A stretch of DNA of 64,000 nt from Maritalea mediterranea. GTDB lineage: Bacteria; Pseudomonadota; Alphaproteobacteria; Rhizobiales; Devosiaceae. A program made the translations under genes and the position numbers. Location: NCBI RefSeq assembly GCF_021568695.1, contig NZ_JAKGTI010000002.1:372001-436000 (forward strand), written 5' to 3'. The notes beneath the pieces are model-generated. The model did no database searches. It was given only the letters and a program-made list of their open reading frames with translations, and was not told the origin of the DNA. Positions 53,260 to 62,773 of this stretch are shown here, in pieces (position 1 is the stretch's first letter; each line of letters opens with the position of its first letter).

Positions 53260-53655
53260 ATCAGAGAATTTGTCGAGGGTCACTTCTTCACACCAGATCA
53301 GCATGCATGCATCCACTTTCAGCTTATTAGGCGAAAGCTGGGTTACGTTGCCGCGAATAGTGTGGCCGCGCAATGTGATCTTGCCGCGCCATTTGTTTTC
53401 AGCACGCTGGGGCAATTCTGAAAACAAATAGGTGCCCAAAAGCTGCTTGTTATCAGCATTCTGATGCTCTGGCTGGATCCAGTGCACCAAGCCGCACAGC
53501 TTGGTGTTGTCTTCCCCGCAAAAAGTGATCTTATAGCGCGACTCTTTGTTCGCAGGCTGCCAGATGCCCTCAGGGGACATATCTTGTGCCGAGCCCGCAC
53601 CAACTGAAAAAAGGCCAAAAAGGCTTGCCAAAATCACTGTCTTAAAATTGCGCAT
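53254..53655 (-). CDS. DUF2147-domain exported protein
   Basis: 133 residues from the ATG at 53655 behind AGGAGC. Signal peptide to about residue 24 (GAGSAQ). The DUF2147 lipocalin-like fold is suggested by GIWQPANKESRYKITFCGEDNTKLCGLVHWIQ and by NKLKVDACMLIWCEEVTLDKF, with four cysteines that could pair. The function of DUF2147 proteins is unknown; they sit in the periplasm. Confidence 0.82.
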   Translation of the reverse strand: MRNFKTVILASLFGLFSVGAGSAQDMSPEGIWQPANKESRYKITFCGEDNTKLCGLVHWIQPEHQNADNKQLLGTYLFSELPQRAENKWRGKITLRGHTIRGNVTQLSPNKLKVDACMLIWCEEVTLDKFSDL

Positions 53656-53783
53656 TGAATGCTCCTTGTTCAAGCGCCACCCGCATAATATTCCTTACAT
53701 AGTGATCATGGCGCGAATGTGAATAGCTAACGCAAACCTTAAATGAATGTTCCATCGCCTAACTGCTCAGTTTACCCATAACC

Positions 53784-53799
53784 TTGTGACCGGTCACAA
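53784..53799. promoter_or_regulatory. perfect 16-bp palindrome
   Basis: TTGTGACC-GGTCACAA is an exact inverted repeat in the 434-base gap between DUF2147 and thymidine kinase. The form is that of a dimeric regulator site (GntR- or FNR/CRP-like half TGTGA). No regulator gene is adjacent. Confidence 0.45.
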
Positions 53800-53887
53800 A
53801 ACCGTCACATTGCCGACACCAAACTGTAAACAACGGCTCCTAACCTGGCCGATATTGAGGATGAACATTCCCGTTCTCAACCCAACT

Positions 53888-53969
53888 GTTGCAATAGCCC
53901 CGAAAATTGCAACCGGCGTGCGCCCCCAAATGCATGCCATTGGCCGCTCCGCCAGCGGCCTTCTTTTTT
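53888..53969 (+). ncRNA. candidate small RNA with terminator
   Basis: A hairpin GTTGCAAT/ATTGCAAC (53888-53913, loop AGCCCCGAAA) is followed 28 bases on by GGCCGCT/AGCGGCC (53942-53960) and TTCTTTTTT, a good rho-independent terminator that ends no gene on this strand. A rightward transcript starting within the gap is suggested. The promoter is not clear. Confidence 0.4.
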
Positions 53970-54089
53970 GGTCAATCCTTTTATCTGTGGCGAACTGATC
54001 TTTTTCCCGCCGTCCTGCTTCAATTTTCGCGCAACTGAGTCATAATAAAACCATCGAATCTGAAATGGGCGCCACAAAGGACCAAGGGC

Positions 54090-54761
54090 ATGGCCAAACT
54101 CTATTTCTCCTATGCTGCCATGAATGCAGGCAAATCCACCATTTTGCTGCAGGCCGCCCACAATTATCAGGAACGGGGCATGAATGCCCTGCTTTACACA
54201 TCGGCCCTTTACGCTGAAGGCGGGGTAGGCAAAATCTCGTCCCGCATCGGTTTGGATGTGGAAGCCAACCTTTATCGTGCTGAAGACAATCTACTCGAGC
54301 AGATTATAACCGCCAACAAGCAGCAAAAGATCGACTGCATCTTTGTCGATGAGGCTCAGTTTCTCACCGCCCAGCAGGTCTGGCAATTGGCGCGGGTAGC
54401 AGACCATATGAACATTCCGGTCATGTGCTATGGCCTGCGCACCGATTTTCAGGGCAAATTGTTTGAAGGATCGGCAGAGCTTCTGGCCATCGCCGATATT
54501 CTGCGCGAAATCCGCACCATATGTGAATGCGGCAGCAAGGCCACCATGGTGGTGCGCTTTGATGAACATGGCCAACCCATGCGTGAGGGCGACCAAGTGG
54601 CCATCGGCAAGGAAATCTATGTCTCCATGTGCCGCAAACATTGGGAAGAAAAAATGCGGGACCCGTCCGTGGTCACCGCTTTTCGACTAGAGCCCAATGC
54701 GGCAACGCCGATAAGCTTGGACGAGGATGAGGACGACGAGTCCCTGGCGCAATTAGGATAG
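54090..54761 (+). CDS. tdk: thymidine kinase
   Basis: 223 residues from the ATG at 54090. The P-loop is AAMNAGKST (residues 9-17), the Walker B is DCIFVDEAQFLT and the lasso region CECGSKATMVVRF carries zinc-binding cysteines together with CRKHW. It phosphorylates thymidine for salvage, complementing the nucleoside-handling genes nearby. The last part is acidic (DEDEDDES). Confidence 0.95.
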   Translation: MAKLYFSYAAMNAGKSTILLQAAHNYQERGMNALLYTSALYAEGGVGKISSRIGLDVEANLYRAEDNLLEQIITANKQQKIDCIFVDEAQFLTAQQVWQLARVADHMNIPVMCYGLRTDFQGKLFEGSAELLAIADILREIRTICECGSKATMVVRFDEHGQPMREGDQVAIGKEIYVSMCRKHWEEKMRDPSVVTAFRLEPNAATPISLDEDEDDESLAQLG

Positions 54762-54770
54762 GTGACCATT

Positions 54771-55154
54771 ATGCCGCATCAGGAAGAGCCCAAAGGTGAA
54801 TTGACCCTGCGCACCGTCGCCATGCCTGCCGACACCAATCCCGCGGGCGATATTTTTGGCGGCTGGGTTCTGAGCCAGATGGACATTGCCGGCGGCATCG
54901 CCGCCTCTGAGCGCGCCAACAGCCGCGTGGTCACCGTGGCGATTGAAGCCATGACCTTCATCGCCCCGGTCAAAATCGGTGATGTGCTATGCGTTTACAC
55001 CACCATTGAGAAAACCGGCACCACCTCGATCACCGTCTATATGGAGGCCTGGGCCCGCCGCAACCGCGCGGCAGATCGTGTCAAAGTCACCGACGGCACC
55101 TTTGTCTATGTGGCGCTCGACGCGTCTGGCAAACCCAGCTCATTCGCCCAGTAA
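54771..55154 (+). CDS. acyl-CoA thioesterase (YciA/hot-dog type)
   Basis: 127 residues from the ATG at 54771; a GTG at 54762 directly follows the tdk stop. TVAMPADTNPAGDIFGGWVLSQMDIAGGIAA (hot-dog helix with catalytic Asp) and VTVAIEAMTFIAPVKIGD define a YciA-like thioesterase that hydrolyses acyl-CoA esters. It is probably in one operon with tdk. Confidence 0.88.
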   Translation: MPHQEEPKGELTLRTVAMPADTNPAGDIFGGWVLSQMDIAGGIAASERANSRVVTVAIEAMTFIAPVKIGDVLCVYTTIEKTGTTSITVYMEAWARRNRAADRVKVTDGTFVYVALDASGKPSSFAQ

Positions 55155-55374
55155 GGCACATTATCATTGAAACTGCCGGGATCTAGCCTCCCGAGCCTCT
55201 GCCAACGCGCATTGGCGCTGGACCGCGTATGCACTCGTGCACGCTGACATTTACTGCCAAAAGCCGGCGCGTTTTAATATGAACAGAATATTAACACGCT
55301 CGTTCAGCAACCATTCAGGCGCAATATTGTTTTATCTCCAAGACGAACACATCGGATCATTCAGGGAGAGAAAA

Positions 55375-56244
55375 ATGAGCCTACGTCTATTTGTATTAAC
55401 TACGAGCTTGGCCCTTGCCGGCATGGCCATGTTTACGAGTGCTGCATCGGCTTTCCCGGCATCATCTAAAACAGCCCTCAATGTGCGCTCTGGCCCGGGC
55501 ACAGAATATCGCGTGGTCGATGCGCTTTATGCGGGCGAACGCGTCAATGTTGAGCGCTGCACCAACTCTCGCAGCTGGTGCTACATCACACATACCGGCC
55601 CAGACGGCTGGGTTTCCGCAAAATATCTGCAACGCCACGGTGGCGGAAACTACGATGGCGGCAACAATGGCGGTGGCCATACGGGTGGAGAATATCAGGC
55701 CCGTGCCACGACAGCGCTGAATGTTCGCTCTGGTCCAAGCACCCATCGCAGCATTGTTGACGCACTATATGAAGGCGAGCGCGTAACTGTTGAACGTTGC
55801 CGCAGCAGCTGGTGCTACATCACCCATAACGGCCCGGACGGCTGGGTCGCCAAACAATATCTCGCCCGCATTGGCGGCGGCAATACTGGCGGTGGTCACC
55901 AAGGCGGAAACAACAAACCGAACTTCTCCATCCAATTTGGCAGTGATGGCGAGTTCAGCTTCAGCTTCGGCAATTTGCCGCCGCAGCATGAAGATGCCCG
56001 CGCCTGCTTCTATAGTGAGCCCCACTATCGCGGCCGAAGCTTCTGCCTGGATGAAGGTGAAAGCGTGCGTCGACTGCGCGACGGCTGGAACGATGAAATC
56101 AGCTCTATGCGTGTGTTTGGCGATGTCGACGTAACGGTTTGTGAACATGCACGCTTCCGCGGATTCTGCCGCACGGTAGATCGCAGCTACCCGCGCATCG
56201 GCCCACGGCTAGACAATGAAATCTCATCCATCAGAGTCCACTAG
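55375..56244 (+). CDS. secreted SH3-SH3-crystallin protein (first of tandem pair)
   Basis: 289 residues. A signal peptide (to about residue 25) is followed by two bacterial SH3 domains, TALNVRSGPGTEYRVVDALYAGERVNVERC and TALNVRSGPSTHRSIVDALYEGERVTVERC, each with WCYITH and GPDGWV. A Gly/Asn-rich linker leads to a beta/gamma-crystallin (I36-inhibitor-like) domain, ACFYSEPHYRGRSFCLDEGESV ... FRGFCR ... DNEISSIRVH. SH3_3 domains often bind cell wall. A paralogue of equal length follows at 56608. Confidence 0.88.
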   Translation: MSLRLFVLTTSLALAGMAMFTSAASAFPASSKTALNVRSGPGTEYRVVDALYAGERVNVERCTNSRSWCYITHTGPDGWVSAKYLQRHGGGNYDGGNNGGGHTGGEYQARATTALNVRSGPSTHRSIVDALYEGERVTVERCRSSWCYITHNGPDGWVAKQYLARIGGGNTGGGHQGGNNKPNFSIQFGSDGEFSFSFGNLPPQHEDARACFYSEPHYRGRSFCLDEGESVRRLRDGWNDEISSMRVFGDVDVTVCEHARFRGFCRTVDRSYPRIGPRLDNEISSIRVH

Positions 56245-56269
56245 GACTTTGTAGATCGCGTGAGCGCAG

Positions 56270-56300
56270 CAACACCCCCGGGGTTTACTCGGGGGTGTTG
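56270..56300 (+). terminator. stem-loop after first SH3-crystallin gene
   Basis: CAACACCCCCG and CGGGGGTGTTG form an 11-base stem with a 9-base loop (GGGTTTACT), followed by TCATT. The hairpin after the second copy (57501-57535) is related in sequence. Nothing else is seen between 56301 and 56607 beyond an AT-rich stretch. Confidence 0.75.
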
Positions 56301-56607
56301 TCATTCCAACTCAACCCACATTGGCACCGAAACCGTTTTTGGCTCAATCAGTGTCCTCGCGTGCTCAGTTAGCGATCAACGCAGCACATTTGACCCAAAC
56401 GCTAATTCTTCCCGCCAAACGTCTGTACCACTCAATATAGATATCAATCCTACTATAAAGTCCTAGTCGAAAAGCAGATTCAGCAAGCCATCGATTTGCT
56501 TTACAAAACTCAAAATAAAAGAATCATCAAATATACCGCAACTTTTCTTCCAAAAAATCGTTTTGCCTCTTGATCGGAAAAACGTTTAACGATGATGGGA
56601 GAGTAAA

Positions 56608-57477
56608 ATGTATCTGAGACAAGTTCTATATACTTTCGCCGCCGCCATTACAGGGGTCACCCTGATGGCTGGCTCCGCGATGGCCTATTCAGCAACATCC
56701 ACAACCGCGCTCAATGTGCGTAGCGGCCCCAGTACCGATTATCGCGTAGTCGACACGCTCTATGCCGGGGAAGAAGTCAATGTTGAGCGGTGCAGCAGTT
56801 CACGTAATTGGTGCTACATCACCCACACTGGCCCAGACGGCTGGGTTTCCGCCCGTTACTTGAATCGCACGGGCGGCGGCAATACTGGCGGCAATGGCAA
56901 TGATTATGACGGCGGTACCGCAGTAAATTACACCGCCCGCGCAACAGTCGCCTTGAACGTACGCTCAGGCCCGGGCACGGGTTACCGCGTGGTAGACGCT
57001 CTGTACCGTGGCGAGCGTGTAAACGTTGAACGCTGTTCGGGAAGCTGGTGTTACATTACCCATGATGGCCCTGATGGCTGGGTCGCCGCACGCTATCTAA
57101 GCCGCACCAGTGGAGGTGGTGACACGGGTGGCAACCAAAATGAACCAGGCTTTAGCGTCGAGTTCGGCAGCGACGGCGAGTTCAGCTTTAGCATCGGCAA
57201 CCGCCCAGAACCCGAACCGGACGAGAATGACCAAGCCTGTTTCTATCGTGATTTCGCCTATGGCGGACCAAGCTTCTGCTTGGAAAAAGGCGAAGGCGTG
57301 AGCCTGCTTCAGGGCAGTTGGAACGATTCCATCAGTTCCATTCGCGTTGAAGGTGATGTTCAGGTCACGGCATGTATGCACGCCAATTTCGGCGGCAATT
57401 GCATTGTCACCGACAAAAATATCCGCTCCCTTGGAGCCAACATGAATGATGAGATCTCATCTATTCAGGTGCGGTAA
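56608..57477 (+). CDS. secreted SH3-SH3-crystallin protein (second of tandem pair)
   Basis: 289 residues with the same order of domains as the gene at 55375: signal peptide, two SH3 domains (TTALNVRSGPSTDYRVVDTLYAGEEVNVERC; VALNVRSGPGTGYRVVDALYRGERVNVERC), linker FSVEFGSDGEFSFSIGN and crystallin domain (ACFYRDFAYGGPSFCLEKGEGVSLL ... MNDEISSIQVR). The equal length and matching boundaries show a tandem duplication. Start ATG follows GGGAGAG. Confidence 0.88.
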   Translation: MYLRQVLYTFAAAITGVTLMAGSAMAYSATSTTALNVRSGPSTDYRVVDTLYAGEEVNVERCSSSRNWCYITHTGPDGWVSARYLNRTGGGNTGGNGNDYDGGTAVNYTARATVALNVRSGPGTGYRVVDALYRGERVNVERCSGSWCYITHDGPDGWVAARYLSRTSGGGDTGGNQNEPGFSVEFGSDGEFSFSIGNRPEPEPDENDQACFYRDFAYGGPSFCLEKGEGVSLLQGSWNDSISSIRVEGDVQVTACMHANFGGNCIVTDKNIRSLGANMNDEISSIQVR

Positions 57478-57500
57478 AAACTCATGACCTGATCAGCGCG

Positions 57501-57535
57501 GCAGCACTCCTCGGGGTTTACCCCACGGGTGCTGT
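57501..57535 (+). terminator. stem-loop after second SH3-crystallin gene
   Basis: CAGCAC/GTGCTG outer arms and GGGG/CCCC inner arms resemble the hairpin at 56270-56300, suggesting that it was duplicated with the gene. The T tract is weak. Confidence 0.6.
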
Positions 57536-57589
57536 CGCATTTTGGCCGTGATTTTGTACTTTTCTAGACGCGGGCTTGGGGAGGAACTC

Positions 57590-58315
57590 ATGCGCACAGC
57601 CATCATCATTTCTGCCATATTGCTCGCCCTGGGTGTTTCAGGCGCTGGCTGGCTTGCCGGTCAATCGCTGGAACGTTCGCGCGAACCTATTCGTACCGTC
57701 ACGGTGAAAGGTCTAGCCGAACAGCAGGTGAAGGCCGATCTCGGGTTCTGGCCGATCAAATTTGTGGCCACCGGCCCCACCTTGGATACGGCCCGCGCTG
57801 AGCTCGAACAGGCGGAAAAAGCCGTGCGCGCTTTTCTGGCCAATAATGGCTTTGGGCCAGACACGATTGAAGTGCAAAACATAAAGGTCGAAGACCGGTT
57901 CACCGGCTATAATGGCGGCAATTATCCTGCCGAAGCCCGTTTCACCCTCACCGAGGACTTGCTGGTCACCACCAACGAGGTCGATCAGCTGGCCGAAGCT
58001 GCCCGCAATATCACCGATTTGCTTCGCGCCGGGGTGGTGTTTTCGTCCGATGCCTGGTCGGGCGGCCCATCCTTTGTCTTTACCGATCTCAACGATCTGA
58101 AAGGCGATATGCTGACCGAGGCGACGCAACGGGCCCGCGAGGCGGCTCAGCAATTCGCCATTCAGTCAGATTCCAAAGTCGGCAATATCCAAACCGCCAA
58201 TCAAGGTGTGTTCCAAATCCTGCCCGCCGTCGATATCCCCAATGACCGTCCCGACCGGCAAATTGAGAAGAAGGTACGCGTGGTGACCACAATCACTTAT
58301 TTCCTTATCGACTAG
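57590..58315 (+). CDS. SIMPL-domain protein with N-terminal membrane anchor
   Basis: 241 residues from the ATG at 57590 behind GAGGAA. One N-terminal hydrophobic segment (AIIISAILLALGVSGAGWLAG) anchors or exports the protein. The body opens with TVTVKGLAEQQVKADLGFWPIKF and includes RVVTTITYFLID at the end, the DUF541/SIMPL type. It is a distant relative of the gene at 1660-2412. Function unknown. Confidence 0.83.
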   Translation: MRTAIIISAILLALGVSGAGWLAGQSLERSREPIRTVTVKGLAEQQVKADLGFWPIKFVATGPTLDTARAELEQAEKAVRAFLANNGFGPDTIEVQNIKVEDRFTGYNGGNYPAEARFTLTEDLLVTTNEVDQLAEAARNITDLLRAGVVFSSDAWSGGPSFVFTDLNDLKGDMLTEATQRAREAAQQFAIQSDSKVGNIQTANQGVFQILPAVDIPNDRPDRQIEKKVRVVTTITYFLID

Positions 58316-58343
58316 CAAGAAGGACCCCGCAGGGCCCTCCAAA

Positions 58344-59822
58344 CTACTGCGCAGCCACGGCTTCCCGCGCGTCAGCCGGGCGGCGCACCATCCAGGCCGC
58401 TGCCACTGCAAACATGTAGATCACCGCGCCACACATAAAGGCCCAGCGGATGCCCTCGGTCAGCGCGGGCACTTCGGCCAGCCCCGCTTCGCTCGCAAGG
58501 CGAGACTGCACCGCCATCACCGCCACAAACAGCGCCACACCGGCCGCGCCAGAGACTTGTTGGATGCTGCCCAGCATGGCACTGCCGTGGGAATACAGCT
58601 GCGGCGGCACTGAGCCAAGCCCGGACGTAAAGAGCGGTGTAAACACCAGGGCCAGCCCGAGGCTCAACACCACATGGCCGATCAGAATATTGTAAATGCT
58701 GGTGGTCTCGCCCACTTGGGTCAGCGCCCACAACACCGCCGAGACCAGCAATGTACCCGGGATCACCAAAGGTCGCGGTCCATAGCGGTCATAGAGCCGC
58801 CCCACCGTTGGCGCCAAAAGTCCCATCAGCAAGCCACCTGGCATCAGCAGCAATCCGGTTTGCAAAGCATCAATCCCCAACACATTCTGGGTATAGATTG
58901 GCAGCAGGATCACTGTGCCCAACAGCACCGCCATGCTGATCGCAAGCATGCCCACACAGATCGAATAAAGCCGCGACTGAAAGGTGCGAAAATCGAGCAG
59001 CGCACTGTCTTTCTTTTGCAAGTGCAATTGCCGCGCGATAAAGATCACCATCACCACAGCACCAATGACCAGCGGCGCCCAGCTGGGCAGCCCGGCAATC
59101 GCTACCGTGCCTTCACCGCCAAAGCTTGACAGGCCATAGACCAACCCGCCAAAGGCGATGGCAGACAGGATCACCGACAAAATATCCAGCGGCGCATAGC
59201 GCGGCTCGGTCACATTTTTCATATATTTGGACCCGGCAGCCAGCGCTAAAAGCGCAATTGGCATCACCAGAATAAACAGCCAGCGCCATTCCATATAGTT
59301 GAGCACAAAGCCTGATATGGTCGGGCCGATGGCAGGCGCCACCGAGATCACAATAGAAATGTTACCCATGGTTTTGCCCCGGCCTTCCGGCGGCACCAGG
59401 GTCATAACCGTGGTCATCAACAAGGGCATCATGATCGCGGTGCCCACCGCTTGGGTCACGCGCCCGAAAATCAAAAGTTCCAACCCCGGCGAAACCGCAC
59501 ACACAAAGGTACCAACGCTGAAAACGCTCATGGCCAATATAAAGATTGGCCGCGTGTTCATTTGCTGAATCAGGAAGCCCGTAATCGGGATCACCACGGC
59601 CATAGTCAGCAAAAAGGCTGTCGTCAGCCACTGCACGGCACCTGCCGATACGTCCAAAGCCACCATCAGTCGCGGCAGCGCGACGGTCATGATGGTTTCA
59701 TTGAGAAACACCACGAAAGTCGAAATGAGCAAAAGCGCAATCACCAGTCGGTTGCGCCCCGTATGGTCGGGCGCGGCCTCTTCCGGAGGCAATGCCTCGG
59801 CAGCGGAATTAAGATCAGTCAT
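58344..59822 (-). CDS. DHA2-family (EmrB/QacA-type) multidrug efflux MFS transporter
   Basis: 492 residues from the ATG at 59822, behind GAAGAAGG; an earlier in-frame reading starts at 59900. About 14 membrane segments are predicted. The family motif C is ALPRLMVALDVSAGAVQWLTTAFLL and motif A GRVTQAVGTAIMMPLL. DHA2 pumps export drugs or toxic compounds with proton coupling. No membrane-fusion partner gene is next to it. Confidence 0.9.
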   Translation of the reverse strand: MTDLNSAAEALPPEEAAPDHTGRNRLVIALLLISTFVVFLNETIMTVALPRLMVALDVSAGAVQWLTTAFLLTMAVVIPITGFLIQQMNTRPIFILAMSVFSVGTFVCAVSPGLELLIFGRVTQAVGTAIMMPLLMTTVMTLVPPEGRGKTMGNISIVISVAPAIGPTISGFVLNYMEWRWLFILVMPIALLALAAGSKYMKNVTEPRYAPLDILSVILSAIAFGGLVYGLSSFGGEGTVAIAGLPSWAPLVIGAVVMVIFIARQLHLQKKDSALLDFRTFQSRLYSICVGMLAISMAVLLGTVILLPIYTQNVLGIDALQTGLLLMPGGLLMGLLAPTVGRLYDRYGPRPLVIPGTLLVSAVLWALTQVGETTSIYNILIGHVVLSLGLALVFTPLFTSGLGSVPPQLYSHGSAMLGSIQQVSGAAGVALFVAVMAVQSRLASEAGLAEVPALTEGIRWAFMCGAVIYMFAVAAAWMVRRPADAREAVAAQ

Positions 59823-60032
59823 GGGAGCCTTCTTCGTGGGAGAGCTAAAATATGGGCCTAAGGGCTGGCCAAAATGCACCCGGGTGCGACAATCTGTCAA
59901 CTGCTTTGGGCCAAATTTCCTTTTCTTGCGGAACCACCCTTGTTCTCTTTACGTTCCAACCTACATTGCCTATACTGATCTTAACAGACTCGCGGTCCGT
60001 ATCTGCAGCACATCCGCACCAAGGTAGTTTTC

Positions 60033-62534
60033 ATGAGCGACGATAACAAATCTCAACGGCCCGCCAAGGCCGACTTTTCCATCGACGAATTCATCAATGA
60101 AATCGAAAAAGCGGAAGAGATCGAAGCCTCAAAGCCGTTGCCGCAGCAGCGCCTGAAAAACAAACGCGCGCTTGATCGGGCTGACGCCGATGCAGCCAAG
60201 CGTAAAACCACCAAAACCTCGAATCCGGACACCAAAACCGGCATGTCGAAACGTTCGCCCAAATCCAAGGCAAACGCGGTTGAGCGCCCCACAAACCTTG
60301 ATGGGTTTGAAGAAGCGCCTCAGGCGGGGTTCAATCATATTCCAGAGGCCAAAGCCAAGAGTAAAGAGAATGCAAAATCACTGACAGGCTCCACTGGCGG
60401 CGTTACCGCAACGGTGCAGGCGCTGCAGGATTTGATCGAGCATGGCCGGAAAGAAGTGGAAGGCACCGAGGCATGGCAACCGCACCGCCCAGCCCGTCCG
60501 GCCAAACTGGAAGGCGGCCAACGCTTTGAGCTGGCCACCGATTTTGAACCGCGCGGCGACCAGCCCACGGCCATCGCAGAGCTTGGCGAAGGCATTGAAA
60601 ATGGCGAAACCGATCAGGTGCTTTTGGGCGTTACCGGCTCCGGTAAAACCTTCACCGTCGCGTCGCTTATCGCGCAAACCCAACGCCCGGCCTTGATCCT
60701 TGCCCCCAACAAAACATTGGCGGCGCAGCTTTATGGCGAATTCAAAAGCTTCTTCCCCAACAATGCGGTGGAATATTTCGTTTCCTACTACGATTATTAC
60801 CAGCCCGAAGCCTATGTGCCACGCACCGACACCTATATTGAAAAAGAATCCACCATCAATGAGCAGATCGACCGGATGCGCCACTCGGCCACCCGTGCCG
60901 TGCTCGAACGCGATGACGTGATCATCGTCGCCTCGGTGTCCTGCATTTACGGTATCGGCTCGGTAGAGGGCTATACCTCCATGATTGTCGATCTGTCCGA
61001 AGGGCAAAAAATCGATCAGCGCGAGCTGCTCGCCGAGCTGGTGGCGCTGCAATATAAGCGCAACGAAGCCGCCTTCACCCGCGGCACCTTCCGCGTGCGC
61101 GGCGACACCATCGAGATTTTCCCCGCCCACTATGACACCGCCGCCTGGCGCGTCACCCTGTGGGGCGATGAGATTGAAGAAATCGTGGAATTTGATCCGT
61201 TGACGGGCAAAAAGGCCGCCAAGCTCAAACATATCCGCCTCTATGCGAACTCGCACTATGTGACCCCGCGCCCGACCCTGACCCAGGCGATCAAGCATAT
61301 CAAAACCGAGTTGCAAGGTCGTTTGCAGGAACTCAACGGCGCAGGCCGTTTCCTCGAAGCCCAACGCTTGGAACAGCGCACCCTCTTCGATCTGGAAATG
61401 ATGGAAGCCACTGGCTCCTGCGCGGGCATCGAAAACTATTCGCGCTATCTCACCGGCCGCAAGCCCGGCGAGCCACCCCCAACCCTGTTCGAATATCTGC
61501 CCGATAACGCTATGCTGTTCGTGGACGAAAGCCACGTGACCATCGGACAGTTGGGCGCCATGTATCGCGGCGACTTCCGCCGCAAGGCCACCTTGGCCGA
61601 ATATGGTTTCCGCCTGCCATCCGCCATGGACAACCGTCCACTGCGCTTTGAAGAGTGGAACGCCATGCGGCCACAATCGGTCTATGTCTCGGCCACCCCG
61701 GGCAATTGGGAAATGGATCAGACGGGCGGCGTGTTCGCCGAGCAGGTCATTCGCCCTACCGGCCTTATTGATCCACCTGTGGAAATCCGCCCGGCCACCA
61801 ATCAGGTAGACGATGTAATCGACGAAGTGAAAAAGGTCGCCAAGCAGGGCTACCGCACCTTGCTGACCACTTTGACCAAAAAGATGGCCGAAGACCTCAC
61901 CGAATATATGCATGAGCAAGGCATCAAGGTCCGCTACATGCATTCGGACGTGGATACGGTGGAGCGAATTGAGATCATCCGCGATCTCCGCCTTGGCGCG
62001 TTCGATGTGCTGGTGGGCATCAACCTGTTGCGTGAGGGCTTGGACATTCCCGAATGTGCCCTCGTCGCCATTCTCGATGCGGACAAGGAGGGTTTCCTTC
62101 GCTCGGAAACCTCATTGATCCAAACCATCGGTCGCGCTGCGCGGAACGCTGATGGACGCGTTGTGCTTTACGCCGATCGCGTCACCGGTTCCATGGAACG
62201 GGCAATGGCCGAAACCAATCGCCGGCGCGAAAAGCAGCTCGCCTACAATGAAGAGCATGGCATCACGCCGCAAACGGTCAAATCAAACATCAAAAACATC
62301 ATGGAATCCGTCTATGAAGGCGACCGCGTCACCGTGGCCACCGGCAAAGACAAATTCTCCAAGGGTGATGTGCATGTGGGCGACAACCTCGCCGCGACGA
62401 TTAAAGACCTCGAAGCCAAAATGCGCGACGCCGCCACCAACCTCGAGTTCGAAGAAGCCGCCCGCCTCCGCGATGAGGTCAAGCGCCTGAAAGAAATGGA
62501 ACTCGACGTGATGGACTCGCATCTGGGCGAATAA
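60033..62534 (+). CDS. uvrB: excinuclease ABC subunit B UvrB with long N-terminal extension
   Basis: 833 residues. The core from about residue 165 has Walker [14 protein letters not shown], the beta-hairpin [22 protein letters not shown], helicase motifs ([12 protein letters not shown]) and a C-terminal UVR domain ([30 protein letters not shown]). It is the damage-verifying helicase of nucleotide excision repair. The first about 165 residues are Lys/Ala/Pro-rich with low complexity and no match I recognise, making it about 160 longer than E. coli UvrB. Confidence 0.96.
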   Translation: MSDDNKSQRPAKADFSIDEFINEIEKAEEIEASKPLPQQRLKNKRALDRADADAAKRKTTKTSNPDTKTGMSKRSPKSKANAVERPTNLDGFEEAPQAGFNHIPEAKAKSKENAKSLTGSTGGVTATVQALQDLIEHGRKEVEGTEAWQPHRPARPAKLEGGQRFELATDFEPRGDQPTAIAELGEGIENGETDQVLLGVTGSGKTFTVASLIAQTQRPALILAPNKTLAAQLYGEFKSFFPNNAVEYFVSYYDYYQPEAYVPRTDTYIEKESTINEQIDRMRHSATRAVLERDDVIIVASVSCIYGIGSVEGYTSMIVDLSEGQKIDQRELLAELVALQYKRNEAAFTRGTFRVRGDTIEIFPAHYDTAAWRVTLWGDEIEEIVEFDPLTGKKAAKLKHIRLYANSHYVTPRPTLTQAIKHIKTELQGRLQELNGAGRFLEAQRLEQRTLFDLEMMEATGSCAGIENYSRYLTGRKPGEPPPTLFEYLPDNAMLFVDESHVTIGQLGAMYRGDFRRKATLAEYGFRLPSAMDNRPLRFEEWNAMRPQSVYVSATPGNWEMDQTGGVFAEQVIRPTGLIDPPVEIRPATNQVDDVIDEVKKVAKQGYRTLLTTLTKKMAEDLTEYMHEQGIKVRYMHSDVDTVERIEIIRDLRLGAFDVLVGINLLREGLDIPECALVAILDADKEGFLRSETSLIQTIGRAARNADGRVVLYADRVTGSMERAMAETNRRREKQLAYNEEHGITPQTVKSNIKNIMESVYEGDRVTVATGKDKFSKGDVHVGDNLAATIKDLEAKMRDAATNLEFEEAARLRDEVKRLKEMELDVMDSHLGE

Positions 62535-62540
62535 CATCTC

Positions 62541-62572
62541 TGGCGGATGGTGAATTTCCTCATCATCCGCCA
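62541..62572 (+). terminator. stem-loop after uvrB
   Basis: TGGCGGATG and CATCCGCCA pair perfectly around a 14-base loop, 7 bases past the uvrB stop. No T tract follows, so it may stabilise the 3' end rather than terminate alone. Confidence 0.5.
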
Positions 62573-62773
62573 CGCCTTCTCCACTCATGTCTAGATCTCC
62601 GCGCCACAAAAGAGACGAAAAAAGCTCACTTCCGCGGTCTTTTTTAAAGCGTCTGCACGCGCAAAATCACAAAAACCCTCAATAAGATCAATTAGTTTTA
62701 ATCAGTTTGATTTCTTGACCAACCCCTAAAGCTCAACTAAAAATCAGTTAAAGCAATCAAACAAGGAAATCAC

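Noticed and set aside
53747-53998. 83-codon open frame before tdk
   Set aside because: No ribosome site, no conserved motif, and it covers the palindrome and the terminator of the candidate small RNA.
60378-61943. 521-codon open frame on the minus strand inside uvrB
   Set aside because: It lies wholly antisense to a well-supported uvrB with intact helicase motifs, has no domain resemblance and is a by-product of GC-skewed codon use.
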